Shown here: piece by piece, positions 23,309-32,378 of the stretch
Layout: every line of letters starts with the position of its first letter
Numbering within the stretch: the first letter of the stretch is position 1
DNA from: Arthrobacter sp. SLBN-122
Lineage (GTDB): Bacteria; Actinomycetota; Actinomycetes; Actinomycetales; Micrococcaceae
DNA length: 64,000 nt
NCBI RefSeq assembly: GCF_006715165.1
Contig: NZ_VFMS01000001.1
Location: 3,968,001 to 4,032,000 of the forward strand
Direction: 5' to 3'
Notes under the pieces: generated by a model
Database searches by the model: none
What the model was told of the DNA's origin: nothing
The model's input: only the letters and a program-made list of their open reading frames with translations
Made by a program: the position numbers and the translations under genes

Positions 23309-24239
23309 TGGGTCGGACGCTCCTTAGATTGGTACGTGGCAGTCCAATAGTAATCACTTCCCCAAAGACTTCGTCCGGGTCGAGGCGGCGGAGCTCTTCG
23401 GCGAGGCAGTCGCGGAGACTGCGCCGCGGCAGCGAAATGCGCTGGGCGGGCTGGCCTGGTTGGGTCAGTTCCGCCACGGAGAGTCCGGGGCGGAAGAGCT
23501 GGACGTCGCCCCCGGGGCGGGTGAGCCGGACGCGGCGGATGCCGGTTCCGGCTGGGTCCGCGACGATGGTGACGGGTGCATCCAGGGTCAGGGTGAGCCA
23601 CGCCGCGAGGAGGATGGTGGACGGTGAGTCCGAGGCGCCCTCGACCGCGACGGCCGTGACCGGGGAGGAGTCCACCCCATCCAGGGCCGCTGCGAGCTGG
23701 ATCCGCCAGTTGGTCAGCCGGGTCCAGGCGAGGTCGGTGTCGCCGGCTTTGTAGGTGCGGTGGATCCGTTCCAGCGCGGCCTGCGGGTCCGGTTCGTTCG
23801 CGGAATCGGTGATCCGTCGGTGCGCGATGGCGCCGATGGAGGTCTCGCAGGCGTTTTCCGGGGCGCCGTGCGGCCACCAGGCCACGATCGGAGCGTCCGG
23901 GAGCAGCAGCGCGGCCACCAGGGATTCGGACTCGTGGGCCAGCTGGCCGTAGCCGCGCAGGACGATGACTTCCGAGGCGCCGGCGTCCCCGCCGACCCGG
24001 ATCTGGGCGTCGAGCCGGTCCTCGTTATCCTTCCCGGCGTCGGCCAGGACGATGATCCGGCAGGGGTGTTCCCGGCTGGCGTCGTTCGCTGCCTCGATTG
24101 CTTCTTCCTCGAGCCCGGACTTGGTCACGACCACCAGGGTCAGGACCCGGCCCAGGGCAATGACGCCGCCCTGCTCGCGCAGGGCCATGAGTTTCTTGGA
24201 CACCTTCGAGGTGGTGGTGTCGGGCAGGTTAACGATCAT
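23298..24239 (-). CDS. opcA: Glucose-6-phosphate dehydrogenase assembly protein OpcA
   Basis: 313 residues. OpcA binds glucose-6-phosphate dehydrogenase and is needed for its full activity and redox control in cyanobacteria and actinobacteria. The start MIVNLPDTTTSKVSKKLM, the HPCRIIVL segment and the PIVAWWPHGAPENA segment are typical of the actinobacterial form. The ATG overlaps the zwf stop by four bases and the end overlaps pgl by 11, so zwf-opcA-pgl is one translational unit. Confidence 0.92.
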   Translation of the reverse strand: MIVNLPDTTTSKVSKKLMALREQGGVIALGRVLTLVVVTKSGLEEEAIEAANDASREHPCRIIVLADAGKDNEDRLDAQIRVGGDAGASEVIVLRGYGQLAHESESLVAALLLPDAPIVAWWPHGAPENACETSIGAIAHRRITDSANEPDPQAALERIHRTYKAGDTDLAWTRLTNWRIQLAAALDGVDSSPVTAVAVEGASDSPSTILLAAWLTLTLDAPVTIVADPAGTGIRRVRLTRPGGDVQLFRPGLSVAELTQPGQPAQRISLPRRSLRDCLAEELRRLDPDEVFGEVITIGLPRTNLRSVRPSER

Positions 24240-25795
24240 GGCCTTCTCCAGGTTCGTCCGTCACGGGCCAGCAGCTCGTCAGCGGAGGCAGGGCCCCAGG
24301 AGCCGGGGGCGTAGGGCTCGGGCTGTTCTGACAGGGAGGCCCAGTATTCCTCGAACGGGTCGAGGATCTTCCAGGACAGCTCCACTTCCTCATGCCGCGG
24401 GAACAGCGGCGGCTCGCCCAGGAGCACGTCAAGGATCAGCCGCTCGTAGGCCTCGGGGGAGGACTCGGTGAAGGAGTGGCCGTAGCCGAAGTCCATGGTC
24501 ACGTCCCGCACTTCCATCTGGGTGCCGGGGACCTTGGAACCGAACCGGATGGTCACGCCCTCGTCGGGCTGGACCCGGATCACTACCGCGTTCTGTCCGA
24601 AATCGTCCTCGCCGTGGTCACGGAACAGCAGGTTGGGGGCGCGTTTGAAGACGACGGCGATTTCCGTCACCCGCCGCCCCAGCCGCTTGCCCGCCCGGAG
24701 GTAGAACGGGACTCCCGACCAGCGGCGGGTGTGGATGTCCACGCGGACCGCGGCGTAGGTCTCGGTAGTGGAATCGGCGGGAATGCCTTCTTCCTCCAGG
24801 TAGCCCTGGACCTGCTCACCGCCCTGCCAGCCGCCGGTGAATTGTCCGCGCGCAGAGTGCGTGGACAGGTCCTCCGGAAGCTTGACCGCTGCGAGGACCT
24901 TTTCCTTCTCCGCCCGCAGGTCATCGGCGTTGAAGGAGATGGGCTCCTCCATGGCCGTGAGCGCCAGCAGCTGGAGCAGGTGGTTCTGGATCACGTCGCG
25001 GGCAGCACCCACGCCGTCGTAATACCCCGCCCGGCCGCCGGTGCCGATGTCCTCGGCCATGGTGATCTGCACGTGGTCCACGTAGTTGGCGTTCCACAAC
25101 GGCTCGAACAGCTGGTTGGCGAAACGCAGTGCCAGGATGTTCTGCACCGTTTCCTTCCCCAGGTAGTGGTCGATCCGGAACACCGCGTCCGGCGGGAATA
25201 CCGACTCGACGATGTCGTTCAGCTTCCGGGCCGACTCCAGGTCATGCCCGAACGGCTTTTCGATGACCACGCGCCGCCACTTGTCCCCGTCGGCCTGCGC
25301 CAGGCCGTGCTTGGACAACTGCCGGCAAACCTGTTCGAACGCCTTGGGCGGGATCGACAAATAGAACGCGTGGTTCCCACGGGTGCCGCGGACATCGTCG
25401 AGTTCCTTGATCGTCTCACCCAGCCGCTCAAAGGCTGCATCGTCGTCGAACTCGCCCTGGACAAACCGGATGCCCTCGGACAACTGGTTCCAGACCGCCT
25501 CATCAAACGGCGTACGGGCGTGCGCCTGCACCGAAGCCTTCACCTCGGCGGCGAAATCCTCCTTGTCCCACTCCCGGCGGGCGAACCCCACCAACGCGAA
25601 ACTCGGCGGCAACAGCCCGCGGTTGGCAAGATCGTACACAGCCGGCATCAACTTCTTCCGGGCCAAATCACCCGTCACCCCAAAGAGGACCAACGACGAC
25701 GGACCGGCAATCCGGTTCAAACGGCGGTCACGCGGGTCACGCAGCGGATTGCGCCCGCGGCCCGCGCCCTTCCTGCCGTATTCAGTTTCTGGCAT
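24236..25795 (-). CDS. zwf: Glucose-6-phosphate 1-dehydrogenase
   Basis: 519 residues. It oxidises glucose-6-phosphate to the lactone and reduces NADP. The dinucleotide loop is LFGVTGDLARKKLMPA at about residue 38; the substrate signature RIDHYLGKE with its Lys and His is intact; EKPFGHD is present upstream of it. An arginine-rich N-terminal tail of about 30 residues precedes the catalytic domain. pgi ends 15 bases upstream, so zwf is in the tkt-tal-pgi-zwf-opcA-pgl run. Confidence 0.97.
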   Translation of the reverse strand: MPETEYGRKGAGRGRNPLRDPRDRRLNRIAGPSSLVLFGVTGDLARKKLMPAVYDLANRGLLPPSFALVGFARREWDKEDFAAEVKASVQAHARTPFDEAVWNQLSEGIRFVQGEFDDDAAFERLGETIKELDDVRGTRGNHAFYLSIPPKAFEQVCRQLSKHGLAQADGDKWRRVVIEKPFGHDLESARKLNDIVESVFPPDAVFRIDHYLGKETVQNILALRFANQLFEPLWNANYVDHVQITMAEDIGTGGRAGYYDGVGAARDVIQNHLLQLLALTAMEEPISFNADDLRAEKEKVLAAVKLPEDLSTHSARGQFTGGWQGGEQVQGYLEEEGIPADSTTETYAAVRVDIHTRRWSGVPFYLRAGKRLGRRVTEIAVVFKRAPNLLFRDHGEDDFGQNAVVIRVQPDEGVTIRFGSKVPGTQMEVRDVTMDFGYGHSFTESSPEAYERLILDVLLGEPPLFPRHEEVELSWKILDPFEEYWASLSEQPEPYAPGSWGPASADELLARDGRTWRRP

Positions 25796-25810
25796 GGTTG
25801 CTTTTGTGCC

Positions 25811-27442
25811 TTAGCTTTCGGTGGCGGACGCGCGGGTGGACAGGGCAGCAGCAATGTCCTGCAGCTGCGCCACACCGGCGGCGCGGTTGGTGAGGTGGAG
25901 GCGCAGCACGGGCCGGCCGTGACCAGCCAGGACCTGGGCGTCGCCTGCAGCCTGAGCGGCGATGAGTTCGCCGAAGCTGAAGGGCCGGTCCGGGATCCCC
26001 AGGTCCTCGGCGGGCGTCGCCGTGACCTGCAGGAAGACGCCAATGGCAGGTCCACCCTTGTGGAACTGGCCGGTGGAGTGCAGGAAGCGCGGACCCCAGC
26101 CGAATGTCACCGGACGGCCGGTGGCGGCGGCCAGTTCGTCCCGGATGCCCTCCAGGTTGGCGAAGGCCAGCCGGTCAAAGTACGCCTGGACGCTCAGGTA
26201 GCTGTCCGCGGCCAGGGTGCCCAGCAGGGCCTTGATGGCGCCCTCAGCGGTGGCAGCGTTTCCCAGCCAGTCCCCGCCGCGAACCTCAATGGCGCCGTCG
26301 ACGAATGCTGCAGGCGTGGGCTCCGGCTGGGCGTCGAGGAGTCCGCGCGCTGCCACCTTGGCGGCCTCAACGTCAGGCTGGTCGAAGGGGTTGATGCCCA
26401 GGAGGCGCCCGGCAACGGCCGTGGCGAATTCCCAGACCATCATCTGGGTGGCAAGGCCGCCGGCAATGGCCACCTGGTTGTCGCCGGGTTCGACGTCGGC
26501 ATCCGCGGCCACGAGCCGGACCACCAGGACGTCGGGGGCGCCGGAGGTTACCTCCGGGGCATCGGGACCCGCGACGACCGGCAGGATTCCGGTTCCCAGC
26601 TTGCCGGTGGATTCAGCGATGAGCTGTTCAGCCCAGTCGGCGAACCCAACAATGCCGGAGCCGTCCTCGGCAATGACGATTTTGTTCCGCAAGGGGCTGG
26701 TTCCGCCCAGCGCGGCGCCCAGGGCCAGCCCGATGTTTTCGGGGGCGTCATCATTCAGGATTTCGGCAGCTTCCTCAGCCTCGTCCAGGAACGCCTGGAT
26801 GTCCACGCCGGCCAGGCCCGAAGGTACCAGGCCGAACGCCGTGAGCGCGGAGTAGCGGCCACCGACGTTGGGGTCGGCGTTGAAGACAGCGCGGTAGCCC
26901 GCTTCCCGGGAGGCCTTGTCCAGCGGGGAACCCGGGTCCGTCACGATGATGATCCGGCTCTTGGCGTCCAGGCCGGCCTGGGTGAAGGCCTGCTCGAATG
27001 TTCGGCGCTGCGAGTCGGTTTCCAGCGTGGAACCGGACTTGGACGAGACAACGATCGCGGTCTGCGCCAGCCGGTCAGCCAGGGCAGCACGGACCTGGTC
27101 CGGGTCCGTGCTGTCCAGCACTGTCAGCTCGACGCCGGCGGTGCCTGCGATAACCTCAGGGGCCAGCGAGGATCCGCCCATGCCGCAAAGCACAATCCTG
27201 CTGACGCCCTCGGCGCGCAGGGCGTCGCGGAGTTCCAGGATGTCCTTGACCAAAGGCTGCGAGACTGTTGCGGCCTCCACCCAACCGAGGCGGATTTCCG
27301 ACTCGGATTCGGCGTCGGGACCCCACAGGGTGTGGTCCTTGGCGAAGACCCGGGTGGCGACCCGGTCCTCCACGAGGGCGGGAAGGTGCTGGTCAAGCGC
27401 CTGCTGGGCAGCGCCGGTGGCGTCGAAGCTGAGAGTGCTCAT
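25811..27442 (-). CDS. pgi: Glucose-6-phosphate isomerase
   Basis: 543 residues with SIS folds. It interconverts glucose-6- and fructose-6-phosphate. Diagnostic segments are VLCGMGGSSLAPEV, VVSSKSGSTLET (phosphate loop), NVGGRYSALTAFGLVP (the PGI signature) and FLHSTGQFHKGGP near the C-terminus. It is the divergent actinobacterial form that travels with tal and zwf, and the active-site Glu is not obvious from the sequence alone. It starts five bases after the tal stop. Confidence 0.88.
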   Translation of the reverse strand: MSTLSFDATGAAQQALDQHLPALVEDRVATRVFAKDHTLWGPDAESESEIRLGWVEAATVSQPLVKDILELRDALRAEGVSRIVLCGMGGSSLAPEVIAGTAGVELTVLDSTDPDQVRAALADRLAQTAIVVSSKSGSTLETDSQRRTFEQAFTQAGLDAKSRIIIVTDPGSPLDKASREAGYRAVFNADPNVGGRYSALTAFGLVPSGLAGVDIQAFLDEAEEAAEILNDDAPENIGLALGAALGGTSPLRNKIVIAEDGSGIVGFADWAEQLIAESTGKLGTGILPVVAGPDAPEVTSGAPDVLVVRLVAADADVEPGDNQVAIAGGLATQMMVWEFATAVAGRLLGINPFDQPDVEAAKVAARGLLDAQPEPTPAAFVDGAIEVRGGDWLGNAATAEGAIKALLGTLAADSYLSVQAYFDRLAFANLEGIRDELAAATGRPVTFGWGPRFLHSTGQFHKGGPAIGVFLQVTATPAEDLGIPDRPFSFGELIAAQAAGDAQVLAGHGRPVLRLHLTNRAAGVAQLQDIAAALSTRASATES

Positions 27443-27447
27443 AGGTG

Positions 27448-28563
27448 TTAGGAAGCCTTCCGTGCAGAGGCGAGGGCGCCTTCGACGTCCGCCAGCAGTT
27501 CCTTCCAGCTGGCCACGAACTTGTCCAGGCCTTCGGTTTCAAGGAGTGCTACGACGTCGTTGTAGGAGATCCCCAGCTTTTCCAGGGCGTCGAGGGTGGC
27601 GTTTGCTTCGTCATAGGTGCCGGTGACCGTGTCACCGGTAACCACGCCGTGGTCGAAGGTGGCATCCAGGGTCTTCTCCGGCATGGTGTTCACCACGCCG
27701 GGGGCAACGAGCTCGGTGACATAGAGGGTGTCCGGGTAGGCCGGGTCCTTCACGCCGGTGGAAGCCCACAGGGGGCGCTGGGGGAGTGCCCCTGCGTCAG
27801 CAAGCAGGGCCCAGCGCTCCGTGGAGAAGAGCTCTTCGTAGACCTGGTAGGCCAGGCGGGCGTTGGCCAGGCCGGCCTTGCCCTTAAGCGCCTTTGCCTC
27901 GTCGGTGCCGATCTTGTCCAGGCGCTTGTCGATTTCGGTGTCCACGCGGGAGACGAAGAATGATGCCACGGAGTGGATCTTGGAAAGGTCGTGGCCGTTT
28001 TCCCTTGCCTGCTCCAGGCCCGACTGGAAGGCGTTGATGACCGCCCGGTACCGCTCCAGCGAGAAGATCAGGGTCACGTTGACGCTGATGCCCTCGGCGA
28101 GGGTTGCCGTGATGGCCTCAAGGCCCTCGATGGTTGCCGGGATCTTGATGTGGACATTGTCCTTGTTCACGCGCTGCGAGAGGTGCTTGGCTTCGGCGAT
28201 GGTTCCTGCGGTGTCCCAGGCAAGGCGGGGATCGACTTCGATGGAGACGCGGCCGTCGACGCCCCTGGTGGCGGCAGCCACGGGTGCGAAGAGGTCGCAG
28301 GCGTCGGCGACGTCCGTGGTGGTGATCTCGAAGATCGTGTCCTCCACGCTGGCGCCTTCGGCTGCCTTGCCGGCGATGATGTGGTCGTAGTCAGTGCCGG
28401 ACGTGATGGCCGCGTGGAAGATGGAGGGGTTGGTGGTCACACCAACCACGTTCTTCTCTTCGATGAGCTTGCGCAGGGTGCCGGTCTGCAGGCGTCCGCG
28501 GGAAAGGTCGTCGAGCCAGATGGAGACTCCGGCGTCGGAGAGCTGCTGGGTGGGAGTAGTCAT
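27448..28563 (-). CDS. tal: Transaldolase
   Basis: 371 residues, the usual size of the actinobacterial form. It transfers dihydroxyacetone units between sedoheptulose-7-phosphate and glyceraldehyde-3-phosphate. Visible segments: [39 protein letters not shown] and VHIKIPAT with the Schiff-base lysine. The ATG giving [12 protein letters not shown] was chosen because AGGAGA lies upstream; a longer reading frame to 28845 has no such support. 26 bases separate it from tkt. Confidence 0.95.
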   Translation of the reverse strand: MTTPTQQLSDAGVSIWLDDLSRGRLQTGTLRKLIEEKNVVGVTTNPSIFHAAITSGTDYDHIIAGKAAEGASVEDTIFEITTTDVADACDLFAPVAAATRGVDGRVSIEVDPRLAWDTAGTIAEAKHLSQRVNKDNVHIKIPATIEGLEAITATLAEGISVNVTLIFSLERYRAVINAFQSGLEQARENGHDLSKIHSVASFFVSRVDTEIDKRLDKIGTDEAKALKGKAGLANARLAYQVYEELFSTERWALLADAGALPQRPLWASTGVKDPAYPDTLYVTELVAPGVVNTMPEKTLDATFDHGVVTGDTVTGTYDEANATLDALEKLGISYNDVVALLETEGLDKFVASWKELLADVEGALASARKAS

Positions 28564-28589
28564 TTTTGTATCTCCTAAAAGATGAGGTT

Positions 28590-30716
28590 TCAGGCCTGGA
28601 GGCTGGAGAGGGAGTCCTTGGCTGCGGCAGCCACTGCATCTGCCGTGATGCCGAACTCCTGGAAGAGGCGCTTGTAGTCTGCGGAAGCGCCGTAGTGCTC
28701 GAGGCTCACGGAACGGCCGGCGTCGCCGACGAATTCCCGCCAGCCCAGGGCAAGCCCGGCTTCCACCGAGACGCGTGCCTTGACGGTGGCAGGCAGCACG
28801 GATTCGCGGTAGGCGGCGTCCTGCTTCTTGAACCATTCGACACACGGCATGGAGACGACGCGGGCTGCGATGCCTTCGGCCTGGAGGGCTTCGCGGGCCT
28901 GGACGGCCAGCTGGACCTCGGAGCCGGTGGCAATGAGGATCACGTCGGCCGGTACCGTGGCGCCGTCCTTCGATGCCTCAGCCAGGACGTAGCCGCCTTT
29001 TGCCACACCTGCCGTGGAAGCGAAGGTGTCGCCGTCGGCGTCGCCCGCGCCGCGTTCCCAGGTGGGGATGTTCTGGCGGGTCAGGACGATGCCTGCGGGG
29101 TTGGCGTGGTTTTCCAGCATGGTCTTCCAGGCAGCTGCCACTTCGTTGGCGTCACCGGGACGGACCACGTCCAGGCCCACGATGGCGCGCAACGAGGCGA
29201 GCTGCTCCACCGGCTGGTGGGTGGGGCCGTCTTCGCCCAGGCCGATGGAGTCGTGGGTCCAGACGTACAGCGACGGAACACCCATCAGGGCACCCAGGCG
29301 GATGGCCGGACGCTGGTAGTCGCTGAAGATCAGGAAGGTTCCCGAGAACGCCCGGGTGTTGCCCGCCAGGCTGATGCCGTTCACGATCGATGCCGCGGCG
29401 TGCTCGCGGATGCCGAAGTGCAGTACGCGGCCGTAGGGGTTGCCGGACCAGGCGCCGGTCTGCTTGGAGGCTGGCACGAAGGACGGGGAGCCTTCAATGG
29501 TGGTGTTGTTCGACTCTGCAAGGTCGGCGGAGCCGCCCCAGAGTTCGGGCATGACCGGGCCCAGGGCGTTGAGGACCTTGCCGGATGCTGCACGGGTGGA
29601 AACGTCCTTGCCGGCCGGGAAGACCGGAAGGGCTGCGTCGATGCCCTCCGGAAGTTCCTGCGCTTCGATGCGCTGCAGGAGTGCTGCGCCCTCCGGGTTG
29701 GCTGCCTGCCAGGCGTTGAAGGACTCTTCCCATTCCTTGCGCTCGGACGCGCCGCGCTCCACCACCTGGCGGGCGTGGTCAAGGACTTCCTGGTCCACCT
29801 GGAAGGACTTGGCGGGGTCGAAGCCCAGGACCTCCTTCAATGCGGCCACCTCGTCGGCACCGAGGGCGGATCCGTGGATCTTGCCGGTGTTCTGCTTCTT
29901 GGGTGCGGGGTAACCGATGATGGTGCGCAGTGAAATGATGGACGGCTTGGAGGTTTCGGCCTTGGCGGCGAGCAGGGCGCTGTAGAGCTCCTGGACGTCT
30001 TCCTTGTATTCGCCGGTCCGGGTCCAGTCCACCCGCTGCGTGTGCCAGCCGTACGCTTCGTAGCGCTTCAGGACGTCCTCGGTGAAGGCGATGTCGGTAT
30101 CGTCCTCGATGGAAATGTGGTTCTCGTCGTAGATGACCACGAGGTTGCCGAGTTCCTGGTGGCCGGCCAGCGAGGAAGCCTCGGCCGTGACGCCTTCCTG
30201 GAGGTCGCCGTCGGAGGCGATGACCCAAATGGTGTGGTCAAACGGCGATTCGCCGGCGGGGGCGTCGGCGTCGAACAGGCCGCGCTGGCGGCGCTGCGAG
30301 TAAGCGAAGCCCACGGAGGATGCAAGGCCCTGGCCCAGGGGGCCGGTGGTGATCTCAACGCCGGCCGTGTGCTTGTACTCGGGGTGCCCCGGGGTCAGCG
30401 AACCCCAGGTGCGGAGCGCCTCCAGGTCCTTCAGTTCCAGGCCGTAGCCGGAGAGGAACAGCTGGATGTAAAGGGTGAGCGAGGTGTGGCCGGGGGACAG
30501 CACGAAGCGGTCGCGGCCCAGCCACTGCGGATCGCGCGGGTCATGGCGCATCAGCTTCTGGAAAAGCAGGTACGCGGCCGGCGCGAGGCTCATGGCGGTT
30601 CCGGGGTGGCCGTTGCCCACCTTCTCCACTGCGTCTGCGGCCAGGACGCGGATGGTATCCACGGCGCGCTGGTCCAAGCTGGTCCATGACAGTTCTTGCT
30701 CTTCCAAATGTGGCAC
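28590..30716 (-). CDS. tkt: Transketolase
   Basis: 708 residues. A thiamine-diphosphate enzyme of the pentose phosphate pathway. The N-terminal site has [20 protein letters not shown]; the cofactor-binding motif is [17 protein letters not shown]; the C-terminal half has [13 protein letters not shown] and the pyrimidine-domain residues of [20 protein letters not shown] in pieces. Start is GTG at 30716; TTG at 30707 is a possible alternative. It is the first gene of the long minus-strand run, behind a structured leader. Confidence 0.96.
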   Translation of the reverse strand: MPHLEEQELSWTSLDQRAVDTIRVLAADAVEKVGNGHPGTAMSLAPAAYLLFQKLMRHDPRDPQWLGRDRFVLSPGHTSLTLYIQLFLSGYGLELKDLEALRTWGSLTPGHPEYKHTAGVEITTGPLGQGLASSVGFAYSQRRQRGLFDADAPAGESPFDHTIWVIASDGDLQEGVTAEASSLAGHQELGNLVVIYDENHISIEDDTDIAFTEDVLKRYEAYGWHTQRVDWTRTGEYKEDVQELYSALLAAKAETSKPSIISLRTIIGYPAPKKQNTGKIHGSALGADEVAALKEVLGFDPAKSFQVDQEVLDHARQVVERGASERKEWEESFNAWQAANPEGAALLQRIEAQELPEGIDAALPVFPAGKDVSTRAASGKVLNALGPVMPELWGGSADLAESNNTTIEGSPSFVPASKQTGAWSGNPYGRVLHFGIREHAAASIVNGISLAGNTRAFSGTFLIFSDYQRPAIRLGALMGVPSLYVWTHDSIGLGEDGPTHQPVEQLASLRAIVGLDVVRPGDANEVAAAWKTMLENHANPAGIVLTRQNIPTWERGAGDADGDTFASTAGVAKGGYVLAEASKDGATVPADVILIATGSEVQLAVQAREALQAEGIAARVVSMPCVEWFKKQDAAYRESVLPATVKARVSVEAGLALGWREFVGDAGRSVSLEHYGASADYKRLFQEFGITADAVAAAAKDSLSSLQA

Positions 30717-31226
30717 GAAAACCGGGCCCCTCTCTGTGCTGATGGCGGCGGTACACGGCTCCGTTTAAGGGCGCACTGCGTGGCGCCCGCTGCGGTGTGT
30801 ACCAGCCGTTCACCATCGAAACGTTGATCCTTGCATTCAGTCACGTGCAGCAGCGGGAATGCGTTTTCCACCGCTTTCTTGCTGTGTGCTGATCTGGTGA
30901 CAGCTTAGCTCTTATCCATTCTCCGGGCGGCCCAAATCTCACGTTTTGGACGCAATTTCCCCTTTTGTGAATCAGCATTCCGACCAGCTGAGTTAATCTG
31001 CTCGAATGGGCGCGCGAGCAATCATTTGCGCATATGGAAGGGCCGGGACAGGGGCTGCGGCGCGGTATGATATTCGGAGGCCAACGCCGGATGGGCATTG
31101 CTACCGCCGCCCGGGGTTTCCCGACTGTTGCACGCTCTTGGAGCATTTCCTCCCTTTGTGCCGTGCCCGGGGTCCGGGCCGCACGACCGGAGCTGCATCG
31201 CCAGCCTCAACTGCCACACAGAACGG
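30717..31226. other. Divergent intergenic region between tkt and ctaB
   Basis: 510 bases without a convincing gene. The tkt side holds nested inverted repeats (30750-30803) in the expected 5' leader. The middle (30900-30990) is less GC-rich and probably carries the promoters, but I see no hexamer pair that stands out. The ctaB side contains short open frames without a plausible start or ribosome site; they run straight into ctaB or stop early. Confidence 0.6.
30750..30803 (-). promoter_or_regulatory. Structured 5' leader element of tkt
   Basis: Outer arms GGTACAC (30750-30756) and GTGTACC (30797-30803) enclose an inner hairpin GGGCGCAC / GTGGCGCCC-type stem at 30769-30788 with one bulge. It lies 34 bases upstream of the tkt GTG. 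Function is unknown; it matches no riboswitch I can recognise. Confidence 0.4.
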
Positions 31227-32186
31227 GTGACTGCCACCGTGAGCACTACAGATACGCCGCTGAACGCATCCCGGGCCGCCGGCACCGGGTTTGCCCGTAA
31301 GGCCAAGGCGTATCTCGCCCTCACCAAGCCGCGCGTGATCGAACTGCTCCTGGTCAGCACCCTGCCCACCATGATCTACGCCGAACGGGGCTTCCCGTCC
31401 ATCGGGCTGATCCTGGCCACGCTGGTGGGCGGCGCCTTCGCCGCCGGCAGCGCCGGCGCCTTCAACTGCTACATCGACCGCGACATCGACAAGCTGATGC
31501 ACCGTACGGAGAACCGGCCCCTGGTCACCGGCGAAGTCACCCCCCGGGAGGCCCTGGTCTTCTCCTGGCTGCTGGGTGCGGCCTCGATCGTGATCCTTTG
31601 GTTCGGCGCTAATCCCCTCTCGGCGTGGCTCGGGCTGGCGGCCATCTTCTTCTACGTTGTCATCTACACGATGATCCTCAAGCGGCGCACGGCACAGAAC
31701 ATCGTCTGGGGCGGTGCCGCCGGCTGCTTCCCGGTGCTGATTGCGTGGGCTGCCGTCACCAACTCCGTCGAGTGGCCGGCGGTCATCCTGTTCATGGTGA
31801 TCTTCCTGTGGACCCCGCCGCACTACTGGCCCCTGTCCATGCGCTACGGCGAGGACTACCGGAACGCCAACGTCCCCATGCTTGGTGCCATCGCCGGCGC
31901 CAAAGTGGTGTCCGTCCAGGTGGTCCTGTATGCCTGGGCCATGGTGGCCTGCTCGCTGCTGATGATCCCGGCCGGAGGGGCCGGTTGGGTGTACACCGTC
32001 ACGGCAGTCATTGCCGGGGCGTGGTTCCTCTACGAATCACACGCCCTGTATGCGCGTGCCCAGCGCGAGGACGTCCAGGACAAGCGCGCCATGAAGGTCT
32101 TCCACGGATCCATCAGCTACCTGACCCTGCTGTTCATCGCACTGGCGGTGGACCCCTTCGTCGGGCAGGCGGTCATGGCCGGCTAA
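31227..32186 (+). CDS. ctaB: Protohaem IX farnesyltransferase (haem O synthase)
   Basis: 319 residues, a polytopic UbiA-family prenyltransferase that attaches farnesyl to haem B for cytochrome oxidase. The prenyl-diphosphate site [15 protein letters not shown] (NxxxDxxxD) is at about residue 83, with the second aspartate-rich loop [12 protein letters not shown]. Eight or nine hydrophobic helices are visible. The GTG giving [13 protein letters not shown] was chosen by likeness to homologues; a second in-frame GTG is four codons later. An upstream frame to 31098 is open but lacks coding character. Confidence 0.92.
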   Translation: MTATVSTTDTPLNASRAAGTGFARKAKAYLALTKPRVIELLLVSTLPTMIYAERGFPSIGLILATLVGGAFAAGSAGAFNCYIDRDIDKLMHRTENRPLVTGEVTPREALVFSWLLGAASIVILWFGANPLSAWLGLAAIFFYVVIYTMILKRRTAQNIVWGGAAGCFPVLIAWAAVTNSVEWPAVILFMVIFLWTPPHYWPLSMRYGEDYRNANVPMLGAIAGAKVVSVQVVLYAWAMVACSLLMIPAGGAGWVYTVTAVIAGAWFLYESHALYARAQREDVQDKRAMKVFHGSISYLTLLFIALAVDPFVGQAVMAG

Positions 32187-32280
32187 GCCACGGCAACAGC
32201 CACCACGGCGGCTCCCATCTGACGGTGGGGGCCGCCGCCTGCTTTAACAACACAATCCTTTACGGGACGACGTGGGAAGG

Positions 32281-32300
32281 ATGTGACTTTTTTGTCATAT
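32281..32300. promoter_or_regulatory. Inverted repeat upstream of the SulP-carbonic anhydrase gene
   Basis: ATGTGAC-N6-GTCATAT, an almost perfect palindrome with a T-run centre, about 80 bases before the start codon; further GTCAC and GTCAT copies follow. Candidate operator; CRP-like half-sites are present but the spacing (8) is wrong for a standard CRP/GlxR box. Confidence 0.35.
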
Positions 32301-32378
32301 CGGTCACTTTGGCTGTCATCCACAATGACAAGCTGCTTACGGTGGGGCGGACCCTTCCCTCAATCAAAGGAAAGTCCC

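Noticed and set aside
24392..27451. A 1019-codon open frame on the plus strand opposite zwf and pgi
   Set aside because: It is the antisense shadow of two well-conserved genes; its product is Gly/Val/Arg/His-rich without domains, a product of third-position GC bias.
30841..31226. Short frames upstream of ctaB as a gene
   Set aside because: No ribosome site, no coding character, and they run through probable promoter sequence.
32281..32300. A CRP/GlxR binding site
   Set aside because: Half-sites are similar but separated by 8 rather than 6 bases, and the second half is imperfect.
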